Origin: Colwellia sp. 39_35_sub15_T18
GTDB lineage: Bacteria; Pseudomonadota; Gammaproteobacteria; Enterobacterales; Alteromonadaceae
DNA length: 51,148 nt
Assembly (NCBI GenBank): GCA_002162675.1
Contig: MAAE01000009.1
Span: 1-51,148, forward strand
Reading direction: 5' to 3'
Under the pieces are notes generated by a model. The model had not been told where the DNA came from. It was given only the letters and a program-made list of their open reading frames with translations, and did no database searches. A program made the translations under genes and the position numbers. How positions within the stretch are numbered: the first letter of the stretch is position 1; every line of letters starts with the position of its first letter. Positions 19,476-30,239 of this stretch are shown piece by piece.

Positions 19476-21095
19476 TTAAACTTTGAACTGACGAGCTACG
19501 GACTCTAGTTCAGAAGCCAAACTTAATAATTGTTCGCTTACACCAGCCACTTCATGTGAAGCTGTTGAAGCCTCGTCAGCACAGGCTTGAATATCTTCAA
19601 CATGACCTACCATTAAACCTGAAACTTGATGCTGCTCTTCTGTCGCAACAGCTATTGCACCATTCATATCGGCAATGGTATTTACGGTCTCGGTGATCAC
19701 CACTAAGCTATCACCAGCTTCATTGGCAGTTTTAACACTAGCTTCCACACTTGCGCGCGAGCTTTCCATCATAGTTACCGCTTTTTTCGCGGCACTTTGC
19801 AGCTGTCCAAGCATTTGATTAATTTCTTCGGTTGACTCTTGCGTACGTGATGCTAAGTTTCTCACTTCATCGGCAACAACTGCGAAGCCTCGTCCCTGCT
19901 CTCCTGCACGAGCCGCCTCAATGGCGGCATTTAAGGCCAATAAATTAGTTTGCTCTGCAATACCTCTGATAACCTCAAGCACAACATTGACTCTATTGGT
20001 GTCTTCTTGTAATTGATTAATAGTTTCAGCCGCTTGGGTAACGTTTTCAGCTAATTCACGAATACCATTTACCGTTTGCTCAACAACCTGCTGGCCTTTT
20101 TCAGCTTCACTATTCGCATTTTTAGCGGCATCGGCGGCATCGGCGGCATTAGTCGTTATTTCAGCCACACTTTGGCTCATTTCTTCAACAGATTGCCTTG
20201 ACTGAATAACACTGTCTGATTGGCGCTTAAAAGAGTCAATAGTACTATTGGAAAGAGTAGATATACTGTTTGCGGTATCAGCTAATGGTAATGCGGTATC
20301 AACAACATTTTTTATAACACCTTGCAGTTTTTCAATAAAACTATTAAACCAAAAAACTAGATCCCCCATCTCATCTTTGCTTTTTGTCGTTAGCCTGACG
20401 GTTAAATCACCATTTTCTTGAGCAATGTCTTTCATTGAATAAATAATACTCTTCAGGCTAGCACTAATAGTTCTGGCGATAGGTAAAGCAACGGCAAAAA
20501 GAGAAATTAAGGTGATCACACCAACAATAACGCCTGTTTTTGATGTTGACTCAGCCTTTTCATTGACTGATTCAAAAGCTTGTGTAAAAGATTGGTAGCG
20601 CTCTGCCTGAAATTTATTAAGCTTATTTTGCAGGCTGATTAACTTACTAGACATCTCTTGGCTACGCTGACCAAGGGTCGCAAAATCAGCGGTGCCATCA
20701 ACCATTTCTTTAGATAAATTGTAAGCTAATTGGTAATACGCATTAAAGTCACTAAGCAGCGAACTTAAAAAACTGGCATTATTTTTATCCGTTTGAATAT
20801 TCTGCTTGAGTTTTTCTCGGGTTTCTTGTGCGTAGGTATTGGCCATTTCGAGTAAATCAGCTTCTCCCATGGTTGCAGCATTACCTAAGGTTTCTTTAAG
20901 TTTATCTAACCGTACTAAAGAGTACTCCGAGGTTTGCAATAATTGATATTCAACATGATAGGCTTGATCTAATTGCTTAACTATATGCGACATAGCCACT
21001 AAAGTTATCGCTAAATAAATACAAAAACCCAATGCACCAACAAGTGGGATTAAAAGTATTTTATAACGTACCGATAATGTTTTAAAAAAATGCAT
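19476..21095 (-). CDS. Methyl-accepting chemotaxis protein
   Basis: Transmembrane chemoreceptor of 539 residues. One membrane segment lies at about 12-33 and a second at about 187-207. The periplasmic region between them is helical (four-helix-bundle type), and the HAMP domain follows at about 208-262. The signalling tip contains [20 protein letters not shown] and [19 protein letters not shown]. Ligand binding is not predictable from sequence. It is the first gene of a minus-strand run with a porin and two small binding proteins, so it may sense what they bind. The gap to the porin is 58 bp, with no terminator seen. Confidence 0.92.
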   Translation of the reverse strand: MHFFKTLSVRYKILLIPLVGALGFCIYLAITLVAMSHIVKQLDQAYHVEYQLLQTSEYSLVRLDKLKETLGNAATMGEADLLEMANTYAQETREKLKQNIQTDKNNASFLSSLLSDFNAYYQLAYNLSKEMVDGTADFATLGQRSQEMSSKLISLQNKLNKFQAERYQSFTQAFESVNEKAESTSKTGVIVGVITLISLFAVALPIARTISASLKSIIYSMKDIAQENGDLTVRLTTKSKDEMGDLVFWFNSFIEKLQGVIKNVVDTALPLADTANSISTLSNSTIDSFKRQSDSVIQSRQSVEEMSQSVAEITTNAADAADAAKNANSEAEKGQQVVEQTVNGIRELAENVTQAAETINQLQEDTNRVNVVLEVIRGIAEQTNLLALNAAIEAARAGEQGRGFAVVADEVRNLASRTQESTEEINQMLGQLQSAAKKAVTMMESSRASVEASVKTANEAGDSLVVITETVNTIADMNGAIAVATEEQHQVSGLMVGHVEDIQACADEASTASHEVAGVSEQLLSLASELESVARQFKV

Positions 21096-21370
21096 AACCG
21101 CCCTCTAGTCACTGTTAAAAAAGGATTTATTATAGATATTGATAAAAAGAGTGTAGGCAATGAATTTCATTTCAACAACTTTTAAAACAATATAATGACA
21201 ATAATATTAAAAAATAAACAATCAATTGATCTTGCTTACAATTTAGCCATAAAAAGATACCTTTATTTGCAATTTATGTTAGCAAAATCAGCCAAAGCAA
21301 CTAATCTTAAAGTAGAACTTGGATAAATTCTTAATCGGTAAATTTTTCGCGTAATATCTTGGAGGTAGTT

Positions 21371-23305
21371 ATGTCTATTTTTCAGCATTATCAAGCTCGT
21401 TATGAACAAGCTCAACAAGAAGAGTTTAGTTTGCAAGACTTTTTAACCCTTTGTAAAGAGGACAAACTCGCCTATGTATCTGCTTCAGAAAGGCTGCTTA
21501 GTGCCATTGGCAAACCCGAAGAAATAGATACCGCCACAGATCCGAGCTTAAGTCGAATATTTTCGAATCGAGTGATAAAACGCTACCCTGCCTTTACTGA
21601 TTTTTATGGTATGGAAGAAGCGATAGAACAAATTGTTTCCTACCTCAAGCACTCTTCTCAAGGCTTAGAAGAGCAAAAACAAATTCTTTATTTACTTGGA
21701 CCTGTTGGTGGCGGTAAATCGTCTTTAGCTGAAAAATTAAAAGCACTTATGCAGCAAGAACCCATTTATGTACTAAGCGCAAATGGTGAGCGTAGCCCTG
21801 TTAATGATCACCCTTTTTGTTTATTTAATGTCAATGCTGACGGCAAAATATTAAAAGATGAATACAACATACCGACACGCTATCTACATAGTATTATTTC
21901 ACCATGGGCTGCCAAACGCTTACATGAATTCAAAGGCGATATTGCCCAATTTAAAGTGATAAAAGTATACCCTTCTATTCTTGATCAAATCGCCATTGCC
22001 AAAACAGAGCCTGGGGACGATAACAACCAAGATATTTCAGCCTTAGTTGGTAAAGTAGATATTAGGCAATTAGAGCACTTTGCTCAAAATGATGCCGATG
22101 CTTACAGTTATTCTGGCGCGCTTTGTCGTGCAAACCAAGGGTTAATGGAGTTTGTGGAAATGTTTAAAGCACCCATTAAGGTACTTCATCCATTATTAAC
22201 CGCAACACAAGAAGGCAACTACAACCCAACAGAAGGTTTATCAGCACTGCCTTTTAACGGCATATTATTAGCCCATTCAAATGAGTCTGAGTGGCAAACT
22301 TTTAGAAACAATAAAAATAACGAAGCCTTTTTAGACCGTGTTTACATTGTCAAAGTACCTTATTGCATGCGCGTTTCAGAAGAAATGAACATTTACAAAA
22401 AACTGCTTGAGCATAGTGAATTAAAAAACGCTCAATGTGCTCCAGATACGTTAAAAATCTTGGCACAGTTTTCAGTATTATCTCGCTTAAAAGCGCCTGA
22501 AAATTCGAGTATCTATTCAAAAATGCGCGTCTACGACGGTGAAACACTAAAAGATACCGATCCTAAAGCAAAGTCATACCAAGAATATCGTGATTATGCG
22601 GGTATAGATGAGGGTATGTCAGGCTTGTCAACGCGATTTGCGTTTAAAATATTATCACGAGTATTTAATTTTGATCACCTAGAAGTCGCCGCTAATCCCG
22701 TGCATTTATTTTATGTGTTAGAGCAACAAGTTGAGCGAGAGCAGCTACCTAAAGAAACGGCTGAACGCTATTTAGAGTTTATTAAGGGCTACCTAACGCC
22801 ACAATATATTGAGTTTATCGGCAAAGAAATACAAACAGCCTATTTAGAGTCTTACTCCGAGTACGGGCAAAATATTTTTGACCGCTATGTTACTTATGCT
22901 GATTTTTGGATTCAAGATCAAGAATATCGTGATAATGAAACAGGCCAACTGTTTGATAGACAATCCCTCAATGAAGAGCTAGAAAAAATTGAAAAACCCG
23001 CGGGTATTAGTAACCCGAAGGATTTTCGTAATGAAATAGTTAATTTTGTGCTTAGAGCCAAAGCCAATAATAATGGCAAAAATCCACTATGGACTAGTTA
23101 TGAAAAACTGCGCACCGTTATTGAGAAAAAAATGTTCTCCAATACCGAAGATTTATTGCCCGTTATTTCATTTAATTCAAAAACGTCAAAAGATGATCAA
23201 CAAAAACATGATGACTTTGTCGAGCGTATGATGAGCAAAGGTTATACTAAAAAACAAGTAAGGTTATTGTCTGAGTGGTATTTGCGGGTTAGAAAATCTT
23301 CTTAA
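21371..23305 (+). CDS. prkA: PrkA-family serine protein kinase (YeaG)
   Basis: AAA-type protein kinase linked to stationary phase and nitrogen stress in enterobacteria. The 644 residues match E. coli YeaG exactly in length when the ATG at 21371 is used. That start has GGAGGT 5 nt upstream; an in-frame TTG at 21359 would overlap that site. The P-loop is GPVGGGKS (110-117). The C-terminal kinase-like domain runs from about 400 to the end. It is followed by yeaH and ycgB in one operon. Confidence 0.96.
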   Translation: MSIFQHYQARYEQAQQEEFSLQDFLTLCKEDKLAYVSASERLLSAIGKPEEIDTATDPSLSRIFSNRVIKRYPAFTDFYGMEEAIEQIVSYLKHSSQGLEEQKQILYLLGPVGGGKSSLAEKLKALMQQEPIYVLSANGERSPVNDHPFCLFNVNADGKILKDEYNIPTRYLHSIISPWAAKRLHEFKGDIAQFKVIKVYPSILDQIAIAKTEPGDDNNQDISALVGKVDIRQLEHFAQNDADAYSYSGALCRANQGLMEFVEMFKAPIKVLHPLLTATQEGNYNPTEGLSALPFNGILLAHSNESEWQTFRNNKNNEAFLDRVYIVKVPYCMRVSEEMNIYKKLLEHSELKNAQCAPDTLKILAQFSVLSRLKAPENSSIYSKMRVYDGETLKDTDPKAKSYQEYRDYAGIDEGMSGLSTRFAFKILSRVFNFDHLEVAANPVHLFYVLEQQVEREQLPKETAERYLEFIKGYLTPQYIEFIGKEIQTAYLESYSEYGQNIFDRYVTYADFWIQDQEYRDNETGQLFDRQSLNEELEKIEKPAGISNPKDFRNEIVNFVLRAKANNNGKNPLWTSYEKLRTVIEKKMFSNTEDLLPVISFNSKTSKDDQQKHDDFVERMMSKGYTKKQVRLLSEWYLRVRKSS

Positions 23306-23372
23306 GTAGTATCTCTTTAAATTTAAATTTAAATTTTACCATGGTGAAAACATAACAAAGAGATAAGGAGTC

Positions 23373-24653
23373 ATGATGGCTAATTTTATTGATAGACGAC
23401 TTAACAGTAAAAATAAAAGTACCGTCAATCGACAGCGCTTTTTAAGACGTTATAAAAACCAAATAAAAAAGTCTGTTGCTGATGCGATAAACCAACGCGG
23501 TGTCACCGATATAGAGTCAGGGGAAAATATTGTTATTCCCAAAAAAGACTTATCCGAGCCCATATTTCACCAAGGTGAAGGGGGTGTTCGCGATAAGGTT
23601 CATCCTGGCAATGATCAATTCATCACTGGCGATCGTATTAACAAACCACCTAAACAGCAAGGCCAAGGTAGCGGTCAAGGCGATGCGAGTAACAGTGGTG
23701 AAGGTGAAGATGACTTTACTTTTTCCATTTCTAAAGAGGAGTATTTAAATCTACTTTTTGAAGATCTTGAATTACCCAATTTAGAAAAAAACCAACTAGA
23801 TAAATTAATTGAATATAAAACAGTTCGTTCCGGTTTTTGTGCCGAAGGTGTGCCAGCCAATATTGACATTGTTAAGTCACTGCAAGGTTCTATTGCCCGG
23901 CGGATAGCCATGACATCATCAAAACGAAAATGCTTAAAAGAATGTCAACAAGCCTTAGAGAAACTGCAACAAGATAAACATGATCATGTTCAAGAAGAGC
24001 GAGAGCTTACCGTACAAATAAATGACTTAAAGAAAAGAATAGCTAAGGTGCCCTTTATTGATACCTTTGATTTGCGTTTTAGAAATTTTGCCAAGCAAGC
24101 AGTTCCGACATCAAAAGCGGTAATGTTTTGTTTAATGGATGTTTCTGGTTCAATGGATCAGGCAACAAAAGAAATGGCCAAGCGCTTTTATATTTTGCTG
24201 TATTTATTTTTAAGTCGCACTTACAAAAATATTGATGTGGTTTATATCCGTCATCACACTCAAGCCAAAGAAGTTGATGAACATGAATTTTTCTATTCTC
24301 AAGAAACTGGCGGTACCATTGCATCAAGTGCTTTAGAATTAATGGATGAAATCATTACCGAACGCTATAACGACAGTCAATGGAATATTTATGGCGCACA
24401 AGCATCAGACGGAGATAATTGGGCTGATGACTCTCCGCACTGTAAATCAATATTAATCAACAAAATTTTACCTAAAACACGCTACTTTAGCTATATTGAA
24501 ATTACGCAGCGAGCTCACCAAACACTTTGGCAACATTACCATAACGTTTCACAAACTCATGCTAATTTTGCCATTCGTCATATAAAAGAGGTAGCCGATA
24601 TCTACCCTGTTTTTAGAGAGTTATTTAAAAAGAACACTAAAAATGCTGCATAA
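23373..24653 (+). CDS. yeaH: YeaH/YhbH family protein (DUF444, VWA-like)
   Basis: The 426-residue protein follows E. coli YeaH (427) along its length: [19 protein letters not shown] at the N-terminus, a Gly/Gln-rich linker (about 93-112), and a VWA-like part with [13 protein letters not shown], which forms the MIDAS DxSxS metal site. A typical [17 protein letters not shown] follows. AAGGAG lies before the ATG pair at 23373/23376. It is thought to work with the PrkA kinase, and the mechanism is unknown. Confidence 0.95.
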   Translation: MMANFIDRRLNSKNKSTVNRQRFLRRYKNQIKKSVADAINQRGVTDIESGENIVIPKKDLSEPIFHQGEGGVRDKVHPGNDQFITGDRINKPPKQQGQGSGQGDASNSGEGEDDFTFSISKEEYLNLLFEDLELPNLEKNQLDKLIEYKTVRSGFCAEGVPANIDIVKSLQGSIARRIAMTSSKRKCLKECQQALEKLQQDKHDHVQEERELTVQINDLKKRIAKVPFIDTFDLRFRNFAKQAVPTSKAVMFCLMDVSGSMDQATKEMAKRFYILLYLFLSRTYKNIDVVYIRHHTQAKEVDEHEFFYSQETGGTIASSALELMDEIITERYNDSQWNIYGAQASDGDNWADDSPHCKSILINKILPKTRYFSYIEITQRAHQTLWQHYHNVSQTHANFAIRHIKEVADIYPVFRELFKKNTKNAA

Positions 24654-24667
24654 AAGGAAGGGGAAAT

Positions 24668-26200
24668 ATGGTAACTAAAAATACAAAAACATCTGAGCAA
24701 ACAACAGCGTTAGACGATTGCGCTGATTGGACATTTGAACTTTTAGGACAATATCAAACCGAAATAGCCAGAGTAGCAGAACATTATCGTTTGAGTACTT
24801 ACACTAACCAAATAGAAGTAATTACCACTGAACAAATGATGGATGCGTATGCCAGTATAGGTATGCCTATTGGTTATAGTCATTGGACTTTTGGCAAAAA
24901 ATTTATTCAAACGGAGCAAACTTATAAACGTGGCCAAATGGGACTTGCCTATGAAATAGTCATAAACTCTGACCCTTGTATTTCCTATTTAATGGAAGAA
25001 AATACCATGCCTATGCAGGCACTCGTCATGGCACATGCTTGTTACGGTCATAACTCCTTCTTTAAAGGCAATTATCTATTTAAATCATGGACTGATGCAA
25101 GTTCTATCATTGATTACTTACTTTTTTCAAAGAACTACATCGCTCAATGTGAGCAAAAGCATGGTATTAGCGAAGTAGAAGCAACCTTAGATGCTTGCCA
25201 TGCTTTAATGAACCACGGTGTTGACCGTTATAAAAGGCCTCAAAAAATATCACTTGATGAAGAGTTAAAGCGGCAAGAGGAGCGTGCAGAATACTTACAG
25301 TCTCAAGTTAATGCTTTATGGCGAACAGTGCCTGACATGAAAAAAGAAAAAAACATAAAGCAGTACCTCTTTCCTTCAGAGCCACAGGAGAACATACTTT
25401 ATTTCATTGAAAAAAACGCTCCGTTATTAAAGTCATGGCAGAGAGAAATTGTACGTATTGTGAGAAAAATATCCCAATACTTTTATCCGCAAAAACAAAC
25501 ACAGGTGATGAATGAAGGTTGGGCGTGTTTTTGGCACTACACTATTTTAAATCATCTTTATGATGAAGGTTTAGTCACTGATAAATTTATGTTGGAGTTT
25601 TTGCACAGTCATACCAACGTTGTTGCTCAGCCAGAATACAACAGTAAATTTTATTCTGGCATAAACCCTTATGCGCTAGGCTTTAATATGTTTATCGATA
25701 TAAGACGTATTTGTGAGCATCCAACCGAAGAAGATAAACAATATTTTCCTGATATTGCTGGCAGTAATTGGCTAGATACCCTTCACTTTGCCATGGAAAA
25801 TTTTAAAGATGAAAGTTTTATCAGCCAATATTTATCACCAAAGCTCATCCGAGATTTCAAACTATTCCATATTCATGATGATGCAAAAGATAATTTTGTC
25901 GAAATTGGTGCTATACACAATGAACAAGGCTATCAGCAGGTAAGGCATAAGTTAGCTAATCAATATAACTTAAGTAACCTAGAGGTCAATATTCAAATAA
26001 TTGATGCCAATATTGATGGTGATAGAGCGTTAACGCTACGATATATTCCTTACCATGACATCGAGTTAGGAAATTCAAAAACAGAGGTGCTTAAACATTT
26101 ACATTATCTATGGCAATTCGATGTTAAAATTGTTCAAGAGCAAGCTGGCGGTGAAGATAAGATCATTGCACAATGCCCTGAACCCAATATCCAAAAATAA
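24668..26200 (+). CDS. ycgB: SpoVR family protein YcgB
   Basis: Third gene of the prkA-yeaH-ycgB cluster. At 510 residues it equals E. coli YcgB. Family motifs include YPQKQTQVMNEGWACFWHY, NPYALGFNMFIDIRRI and HTNVVAQPEY. It starts 15 nt after yeaH with AAGGAAGGGG upstream. In Bacillus, SpoVR acts in spore cortex formation; the role in non-spore-formers is not established, but the three genes are co-conserved and stress-induced in E. coli. A terminator follows. Confidence 0.95.
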   Translation: MVTKNTKTSEQTTALDDCADWTFELLGQYQTEIARVAEHYRLSTYTNQIEVITTEQMMDAYASIGMPIGYSHWTFGKKFIQTEQTYKRGQMGLAYEIVINSDPCISYLMEENTMPMQALVMAHACYGHNSFFKGNYLFKSWTDASSIIDYLLFSKNYIAQCEQKHGISEVEATLDACHALMNHGVDRYKRPQKISLDEELKRQEERAEYLQSQVNALWRTVPDMKKEKNIKQYLFPSEPQENILYFIEKNAPLLKSWQREIVRIVRKISQYFYPQKQTQVMNEGWACFWHYTILNHLYDEGLVTDKFMLEFLHSHTNVVAQPEYNSKFYSGINPYALGFNMFIDIRRICEHPTEEDKQYFPDIAGSNWLDTLHFAMENFKDESFISQYLSPKLIRDFKLFHIHDDAKDNFVEIGAIHNEQGYQQVRHKLANQYNLSNLEVNIQIIDANIDGDRALTLRYIPYHDIELGNSKTEVLKHLHYLWQFDVKIVQEQAGGEDKIIAQCPEPNIQK

Positions 26201-26204
26201 CAAT

Positions 26205-26231
26205 AAAAAGGCGACATCAGTGTCGCCTTTC
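26205..26231. terminator. Bidirectional terminator between ycgB and fadR
   Basis: AAAGGCGACA pairs with TGTCGCCTTT around TCAG, with A and T runs on the two sides. It ends both convergent transcripts. Confidence 0.9.
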
Positions 26232-26262
26232 AATAAATCAAATAATGGTGTTACTCACTCAT

Positions 26263-26976
26263 TTAGTCATTAGATAGCTCTTTGAGTACATCGTCCTTCA
26301 GCTCCAACCAAAGTTTTCCCGACTCAATACCATAATTACGAACAGCAAATACAGAGTCATTAAACCGATTTTCTTTCGCTAAATCAATTAATTTTTGATA
26401 ATAAGCTCTTGATATTTCGCGTCCTTTCGGGTGAGAAAAATACAGGCTACCGATACGTGAATATAAGCCTCTAAAACCATTTAATATTAATAAATAAATT
26501 GAATTTTCGGAGGTAATAGCTAATTCTTTATTGAGTCTATAATCAAATTCTGCAAACGCTTCACCGTTGTCTTCAACATCAACATAGCCACATAATAGCT
26601 CAATAGCTTTTTCTGGATTATTTTTTATCGCACCCCGAATATATATAGCACTAACATTTGTTCTCGCAGAAAGTAAGTTATCAACCAAATCAGGAATACC
26701 ATCTTGATCAAGCTGAGCCAGTGTTTCTAATATGTTTAAACTCGACGTTTCCCAAAAGTTATTTACTTTCGTTGGTTTACCATGCTTTATAGTGAGCCAA
26801 CCGTCACGCGCTAGGCGTTGTAAAACTTCTCTAAGCGTTGTTCTAGTTACACCTATTAATTCTGACAACTCTCGCTCTGCAGGTAGAATGGAGCCAGGAG
26901 GAAAACCGCCATTCCAAATAGATTCAACAATATATTGCTCGGCGAATCCCGCTGGGCTTTGCGCTTTTATAACCAT
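26263..26976 (-). CDS. fadR: Fatty acid metabolism regulator FadR
   Basis: GntR-family acyl-CoA-responsive regulator of fatty-acid degradation and synthesis genes. The 237 residues (E. coli 239) have a winged helix at about 10-75 with [20 protein letters not shown] and [17 protein letters not shown]. The C-terminal acyl-CoA-binding helical domain contains [13 protein letters not shown]. It is divergent from nhaD, the arrangement known from E. coli (nhaB-fadR) and Vibrio. A PsrA-type regulator 3 kb away suggests two layers of fatty-acid control. Confidence 0.95.
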   Translation of the reverse strand: MVIKAQSPAGFAEQYIVESIWNGGFPPGSILPAERELSELIGVTRTTLREVLQRLARDGWLTIKHGKPTKVNNFWETSSLNILETLAQLDQDGIPDLVDNLLSARTNVSAIYIRGAIKNNPEKAIELLCGYVDVEDNGEAFAEFDYRLNKELAITSENSIYLLILNGFRGLYSRIGSLYFSHPKGREISRAYYQKLIDLAKENRFNDSVFAVRNYGIESGKLWLELKDDVLKELSND

Positions 26977-27109
26977 AGGGGTTTAATTACCTAATAACAT
27001 AATGAATAGAAACAGATTGTACCAGAAGATATTTTTGGCACAAGCGTAATGAAAGCACTTAAAAAAACAGCTAATAGTGAAAAAAGCCAACTTGCTTAAA
27101 AACAAACCC

Positions 27110-27187
27110 GTTACTAATATTAAAATCATTGCTAATATTAAAACCATTGCTAATATAATGACTAACATTAGTAATGATTTTAGTAAC
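27110..27187. repeat. Tandem and inverted repeat region upstream of nhaD
   Basis: Two 18-bp direct repeats, ACTAATATTAAAATCATT (27113-27130) and GCTAATATTAAAACCATT (27131-27148), are followed by a partial third. The block is bounded by an inverted pair: GTTACTAA at 27110 and TTAGTAAC at 27180. It lies about 95-170 bp before the nhaD start and could bind a regulator or be a slippage-prone AT repeat. Confidence 0.55.
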
Positions 27188-27279
27188 TTTCCTCGTATTT
27201 AGCTATATCATTTTTGTGAGGGTTTGCTAATATCTATCAAAATTAAAACAATACTTTCAATCACTACATGAGACTGAAC

Positions 27280-28671
27280 ATGAAACAACTTTTATTCATC
27301 TTTCTTGCATTGCTAACACCTAGCATCGCATTTGCCTCAGATGCTGCTCATCAGACCATTGATTTAACCAGCCATTGGGTAGGTTATGCTGCCATAGCAA
27401 TTTTTGTTATTGCCTATACCTTGGTTATTTTAGAAGAACAACTACATTTAAGAAAATCCAAACCTGTATTACTCGCCGCGGGTCTTATATGGGTACTTAT
27501 TGCCGCTTATTATAGTTCACATGGTATGCCGCATGCGGCAGAAGTCGCTATTCGCCATAACTTCCTAGAATATGCTGAATTATTCTTTTTCTTACTCGTA
27601 GCTATGACTTATATTAACGCCATGCTAGAGCGAGATGTTTTTAATGCTTTGCGTGACTGGCTAGTGGCTAAAGGCTTTAGTTACAGAACATTGTTTTGGT
27701 TGACCGGTATTTTAGCCTTCTTTATTTCACCTATTGCAGATAACTTAACGACGGCATTAATTATGTGTGCTGTGGTACTTGCGGTTGGTAAAGATGAACC
27801 TAAATTTATCGCTTTAGGTTGTATTAATATTGTTGTCGGCGCAAATGCTGGTGGTGCCTTTAGCCCATTTGGCGACATTACCACCTTAATGGTTTGGCAA
27901 AAAGGCATTATGCAATTTCAGGACTTCTTTGTCCTATTCATCCCATCGGTAGTTAACTACATTATTCCTGCATTTATCATGCAATTTGCTATTCCAAAGG
28001 GCAACCCTTCAACACAATCATCTGACATGACACCAATAAAACATGGTGGTTTAGTGATAGTCGGTTTATTTATTTTAACGATTATCACTGCCGTTTCTTT
28101 CCATAACTTCCTACATTTACCACCGGTATTTGGCATGATGTTAGGTTTGGCTTATTTGAAATTCTTTGGTTACTATATTCGTAAATCAGGCCAAGGAGAA
28201 ATTGATAAGTCAGATAGCCCAACAGGTCATACAATTAAAGACGACTTTGATATTTTTGATAAAATAGCTAAAGCTGAATGGGATACCTTATTCTTCTTCT
28301 ACGGCGTTATTTTAGCCGTTGGTGGCTTAGGCTTTATTGGTTACTTAGGCATGACTTCAGAATTTATGTATGGTCAGCTTGGTGCTACTAACGCTAATAT
28401 CTTGGTTGGTATTCTATCTGCCATCGTTGACAACATCCCGGTCATGTTTGCGGTATTAACCATGAACCCTGACATGTCACACACACAATGGTTGTTAGTA
28501 ACCTTAACCGCTGGTGTCGGTGGTAGTTTACTTTCAGTCGGCTCTGCTGCTGGTGTTGCTTTAATGGGCCAAGCGCGCGGTTATTACACCTTCTTTAGCC
28601 ATTTAAAATGGACGCCGGTTATTAGCTTAGGTTACGCTGCCAGTATTTATGTACATTTGTTGATTAACTAA
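27280..28671 (+). CDS. nhaD: Na+/H+ antiporter NhaD
   Basis: Sodium/proton antiporter of the inner membrane, typical of marine and halophilic bacteria. About 463 residues with a signal-like N-terminus ([19 protein letters not shown]) and roughly 11-12 membrane segments. Conserved stretches include [36 protein letters not shown] and [14 protein letters not shown]. The ATG at 27280 was preferred because GAGA lies upstream and the signal peptide starts cleanly. The ATG at 27268 adds four residues. The 290-bp gap from fadR contains an AT-rich repeat block. Confidence 0.94.
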   Translation: MKQLLFIFLALLTPSIAFASDAAHQTIDLTSHWVGYAAIAIFVIAYTLVILEEQLHLRKSKPVLLAAGLIWVLIAAYYSSHGMPHAAEVAIRHNFLEYAELFFFLLVAMTYINAMLERDVFNALRDWLVAKGFSYRTLFWLTGILAFFISPIADNLTTALIMCAVVLAVGKDEPKFIALGCINIVVGANAGGAFSPFGDITTLMVWQKGIMQFQDFFVLFIPSVVNYIIPAFIMQFAIPKGNPSTQSSDMTPIKHGGLVIVGLFILTIITAVSFHNFLHLPPVFGMMLGLAYLKFFGYYIRKSGQGEIDKSDSPTGHTIKDDFDIFDKIAKAEWDTLFFFYGVILAVGGLGFIGYLGMTSEFMYGQLGATNANILVGILSAIVDNIPVMFAVLTMNPDMSHTQWLLVTLTAGVGGSLLSVGSAAGVALMGQARGYYTFFSHLKWTPVISLGYAASIYVHLLIN

Positions 28672-28723
28672 TAATAATCAAGAACAAGCGATATATTTAT
28701 TTAACTCGCTAATAAGATATGAT

Positions 28724-28758
28724 AAAAAGCTTCTAAACAATTTTAGAAGCTTTTTTTA
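28724..28758 (+). terminator. Terminator after nhaD
   Basis: AAAAAGCTTCTAAA pairs with TTTAGAAGCTTTTT around a short loop and is followed by a T7 run. Confidence 0.9.
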
Positions 28759-28789
28759 TTCCTCATTAATAGAGACTTATAGGACAAAA

Positions 28790-29308
28790 ATGAAATTTTT
28801 AAGTGACCTAACCACCAATTCGAAACCTTGGCTACTATTAGCTTTTTCAGCTTTAGGGTTAGAGCTGTGTGCGTTATTTTTTCAATATGCAATGAATTTA
28901 GCACCATGCATAATGTGTGTTTACCAACGTCTTGCCATTGCCGCAATAATTTTAGCCGGCTTGGTTGGCTTTATAGGACATAATTTTTTAATAACCCGAG
29001 TTATTGCTTATGGTTTATGGGCTACAGGCGCTATATGGGGATTACTTATTGCGCTTGAACATATCGAGATGCAAGCTAATAGCGGCTCACTCTTTTTTAG
29101 TTGTGAATTTATCCCTAATTTTCCAAGCTGGGCACCGCTACATCAATGGTTACCTGCTATTTTTGAGGCAACAGATGACTGTGGTGAAATTAGCTGGCAA
29201 TTTTTAGGTTTTAGTATGCCACAGTGGATGGTGATTGTTTATGGTGTTTATACGGCGGCTTTGGTATTGATAATAGTTAATAGACTAATTCATGCAAAAA
29301 GATTGTAA
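28790..29308 (+). CDS. dsbB: Disulfide bond formation protein DsbB
   Basis: Inner-membrane quinone reductase that re-oxidises DsbA. The 172 residues have four membrane segments. The first redox pair is Cys40 and Cys43 ([10 protein letters not shown]), and the second periplasmic pair is Cys105 and Cys131. AGGAC lies upstream of the ATG. nhaD-dsbB adjacency (E. coli fadR-nhaB-dsbB) is conserved, but here a terminator separates them. Confidence 0.96.
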   Translation: MKFLSDLTTNSKPWLLLAFSALGLELCALFFQYAMNLAPCIMCVYQRLAIAAIILAGLVGFIGHNFLITRVIAYGLWATGAIWGLLIALEHIEMQANSGSLFFSCEFIPNFPSWAPLHQWLPAIFEATDDCGEISWQFLGFSMPQWMVIVYGVYTAALVLIIVNRLIHAKRL

Positions 29309-29324
29309 TGACGTGATTTTTAAC

Positions 29325-29371
29325 CGGTAAGGTAATATTTTTTACAATCTATTGAGCCTTACCGCTTTTTA
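29325..29371. terminator. Long-loop terminator after dsbB
   Basis: CGGTAAGG (29325-29332) pairs with CCTTACCG (29357-29364) and is followed by CTTTTTATT. The 24-nt loop is larger than usual. It separates dsbB from the convergent psrA-like gene. Confidence 0.6.
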
Positions 29372-29384
29372 TTGCCTTCAATAT

Positions 29385-30011
29385 TTATATTAAAATAGGC
29401 GCAGCAACGCCTGCTGCTACATACGGAATAACCCGCTTTATCACCCCTGCTATATCAACTTGACGCTCAAAATCATTTTCAGCGATACCAATTAAAGCAT
29501 CAGTTGAGGACATAGTGAAAACAATGGTCCCCATGGTAAAATGTAATCGCCAAAACATTTCTTCGGCACTTAACTCAGGGTACGCCTTATGAACAGCTTG
29601 GGTAAAGAGGGTGAATACTTCTGGGTATTGCGTCGTTAAAAACCAACGTAAAAAACCCTGACTATCAGTGTAACCACGGCCTAATAACTGTAGAAAAGTG
29701 CTGGTGCCATTGTCTTTAAAAGTATTTAAATATAATAACGGCTCGATAAAAGCTGAAAAAACTTCAATCAAACTTGGCTGAGTGTCTTCTTGGCAAAGCG
29801 CATTTAACACTGACTCTAAACGTGGCGATAACTCATTCATATATCTAGACATTACTGCTTTAATAAGTTCTTTTTTAGAGCCAAAATGATAATTTACCGC
29901 CGCTAAGTTAACCTCGCCTAAACTTGTGATTTCTCGCAGCGAAGTGCCATTAAAGCCTTTATCAGCAAAAAGTAGCTCTGCAGCATCTAAAATTTTATTT
30001 TTTGTACTCAT
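29385..30011 (-). CDS. psrA: PsrA-type TetR regulator
   Basis: TetR-family repressor of 208 residues. The HTH is at the N-terminus (ILDAAELLFADKGFNGTSLREIT ... VNLAAVNYHFGSKKELIKAV in outline), nearly the wording of Pseudomonas PsrA. The C-terminal domain keeps LFWRxHFxxG-like spacing (MFWRLHFTMGTIVFTMSSTDAL). PsrA senses long-chain fatty acids and controls beta-oxidation and other genes. The ATG at 30011 was chosen; an in-frame TTG six codons earlier is possible. The promoter carries a PsrA-like operator. The name is inferred from similarity. Confidence 0.82.
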   Translation of the reverse strand: MSTKNKILDAAELLFADKGFNGTSLREITSLGEVNLAAVNYHFGSKKELIKAVMSRYMNELSPRLESVLNALCQEDTQPSLIEVFSAFIEPLLYLNTFKDNGTSTFLQLLGRGYTDSQGFLRWFLTTQYPEVFTLFTQAVHKAYPELSAEEMFWRLHFTMGTIVFTMSSTDALIGIAENDFERQVDIAGVIKRVIPYVAAGVAAPILI

Positions 30012-30043
30012 ACTTATTTTTACCAGCAACCAAGAGTCGAATT

Positions 30044-30057
30044 CAAACAGTTGTTTA
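30044..30057. promoter_or_regulatory. Candidate PsrA operator at the psrA promoter
   Basis: CAAACAGTTGTTTA matches the known PsrA pattern (C/G)AAAC-N2-4-GTTT(G/C), with a 4-nt spacer and one off end base. It lies just downstream of a -10 hexamer (30057-30062, TATTTT on the minus strand), where a repressor would block initiation. Confidence 0.55.
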
Positions 30058-30086
30058 AAATAGCGTATTTATCCTCATTGGGTCAA
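30057..30086 (-). promoter_or_regulatory. Predicted sigma-70 promoter of psrA
   Basis: On the minus strand TTGACC (30081-30086) is followed after 18 nt by TATTTT (30057-30062). The start would fall inside the operator-like CAAAC...GTTT site, so autorepression is plausible. Confidence 0.55.
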
Positions 30087-30139
30087 GCGTATTCAGCAGC
30101 TAAAAATTTAATTAGTGACTAACGCATAAATATTGAACT

Positions 30140-30227
30140 ATTAGCAGGGTCAGTACTCAAATATTAGGTATATGAATACTCCCTGACTCAGTGGCCTGAT
30201 CTGTCAATCTGCTCTGAGTCTTTTTTT
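30140..30227 (+). ncRNA. Candidate small RNA 1 with two hairpins
   Basis: Hairpin 1 (30145-30185) pairs CAGGG with CCCTG and AGTACTC with GAATACT (one mismatch). Hairpin 2 (30185-30227) pairs GACTCAG with CTGAGTC and is followed by T7, a standard terminator. No gene on the plus strand precedes it, since psrA runs the other way, so it must end some other transcript. The 5' end is unknown. No open frame or known RNA family was recognised. Confidence 0.5.
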
Positions 30228-30239
30228 ACTTATAATTTA

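Noticed and set aside
22857..22866. ACTCCGAGTA inside prkA, similar to the 1110-1126 palindrome
   Set aside because: Only one half matches and it lies within coding sequence, so it is probably chance.
23306..23345. AAATTTAAATTT tandem run before yeaH
   Set aside because: Simple AT repeat with no T-run hairpin and no sign of function.
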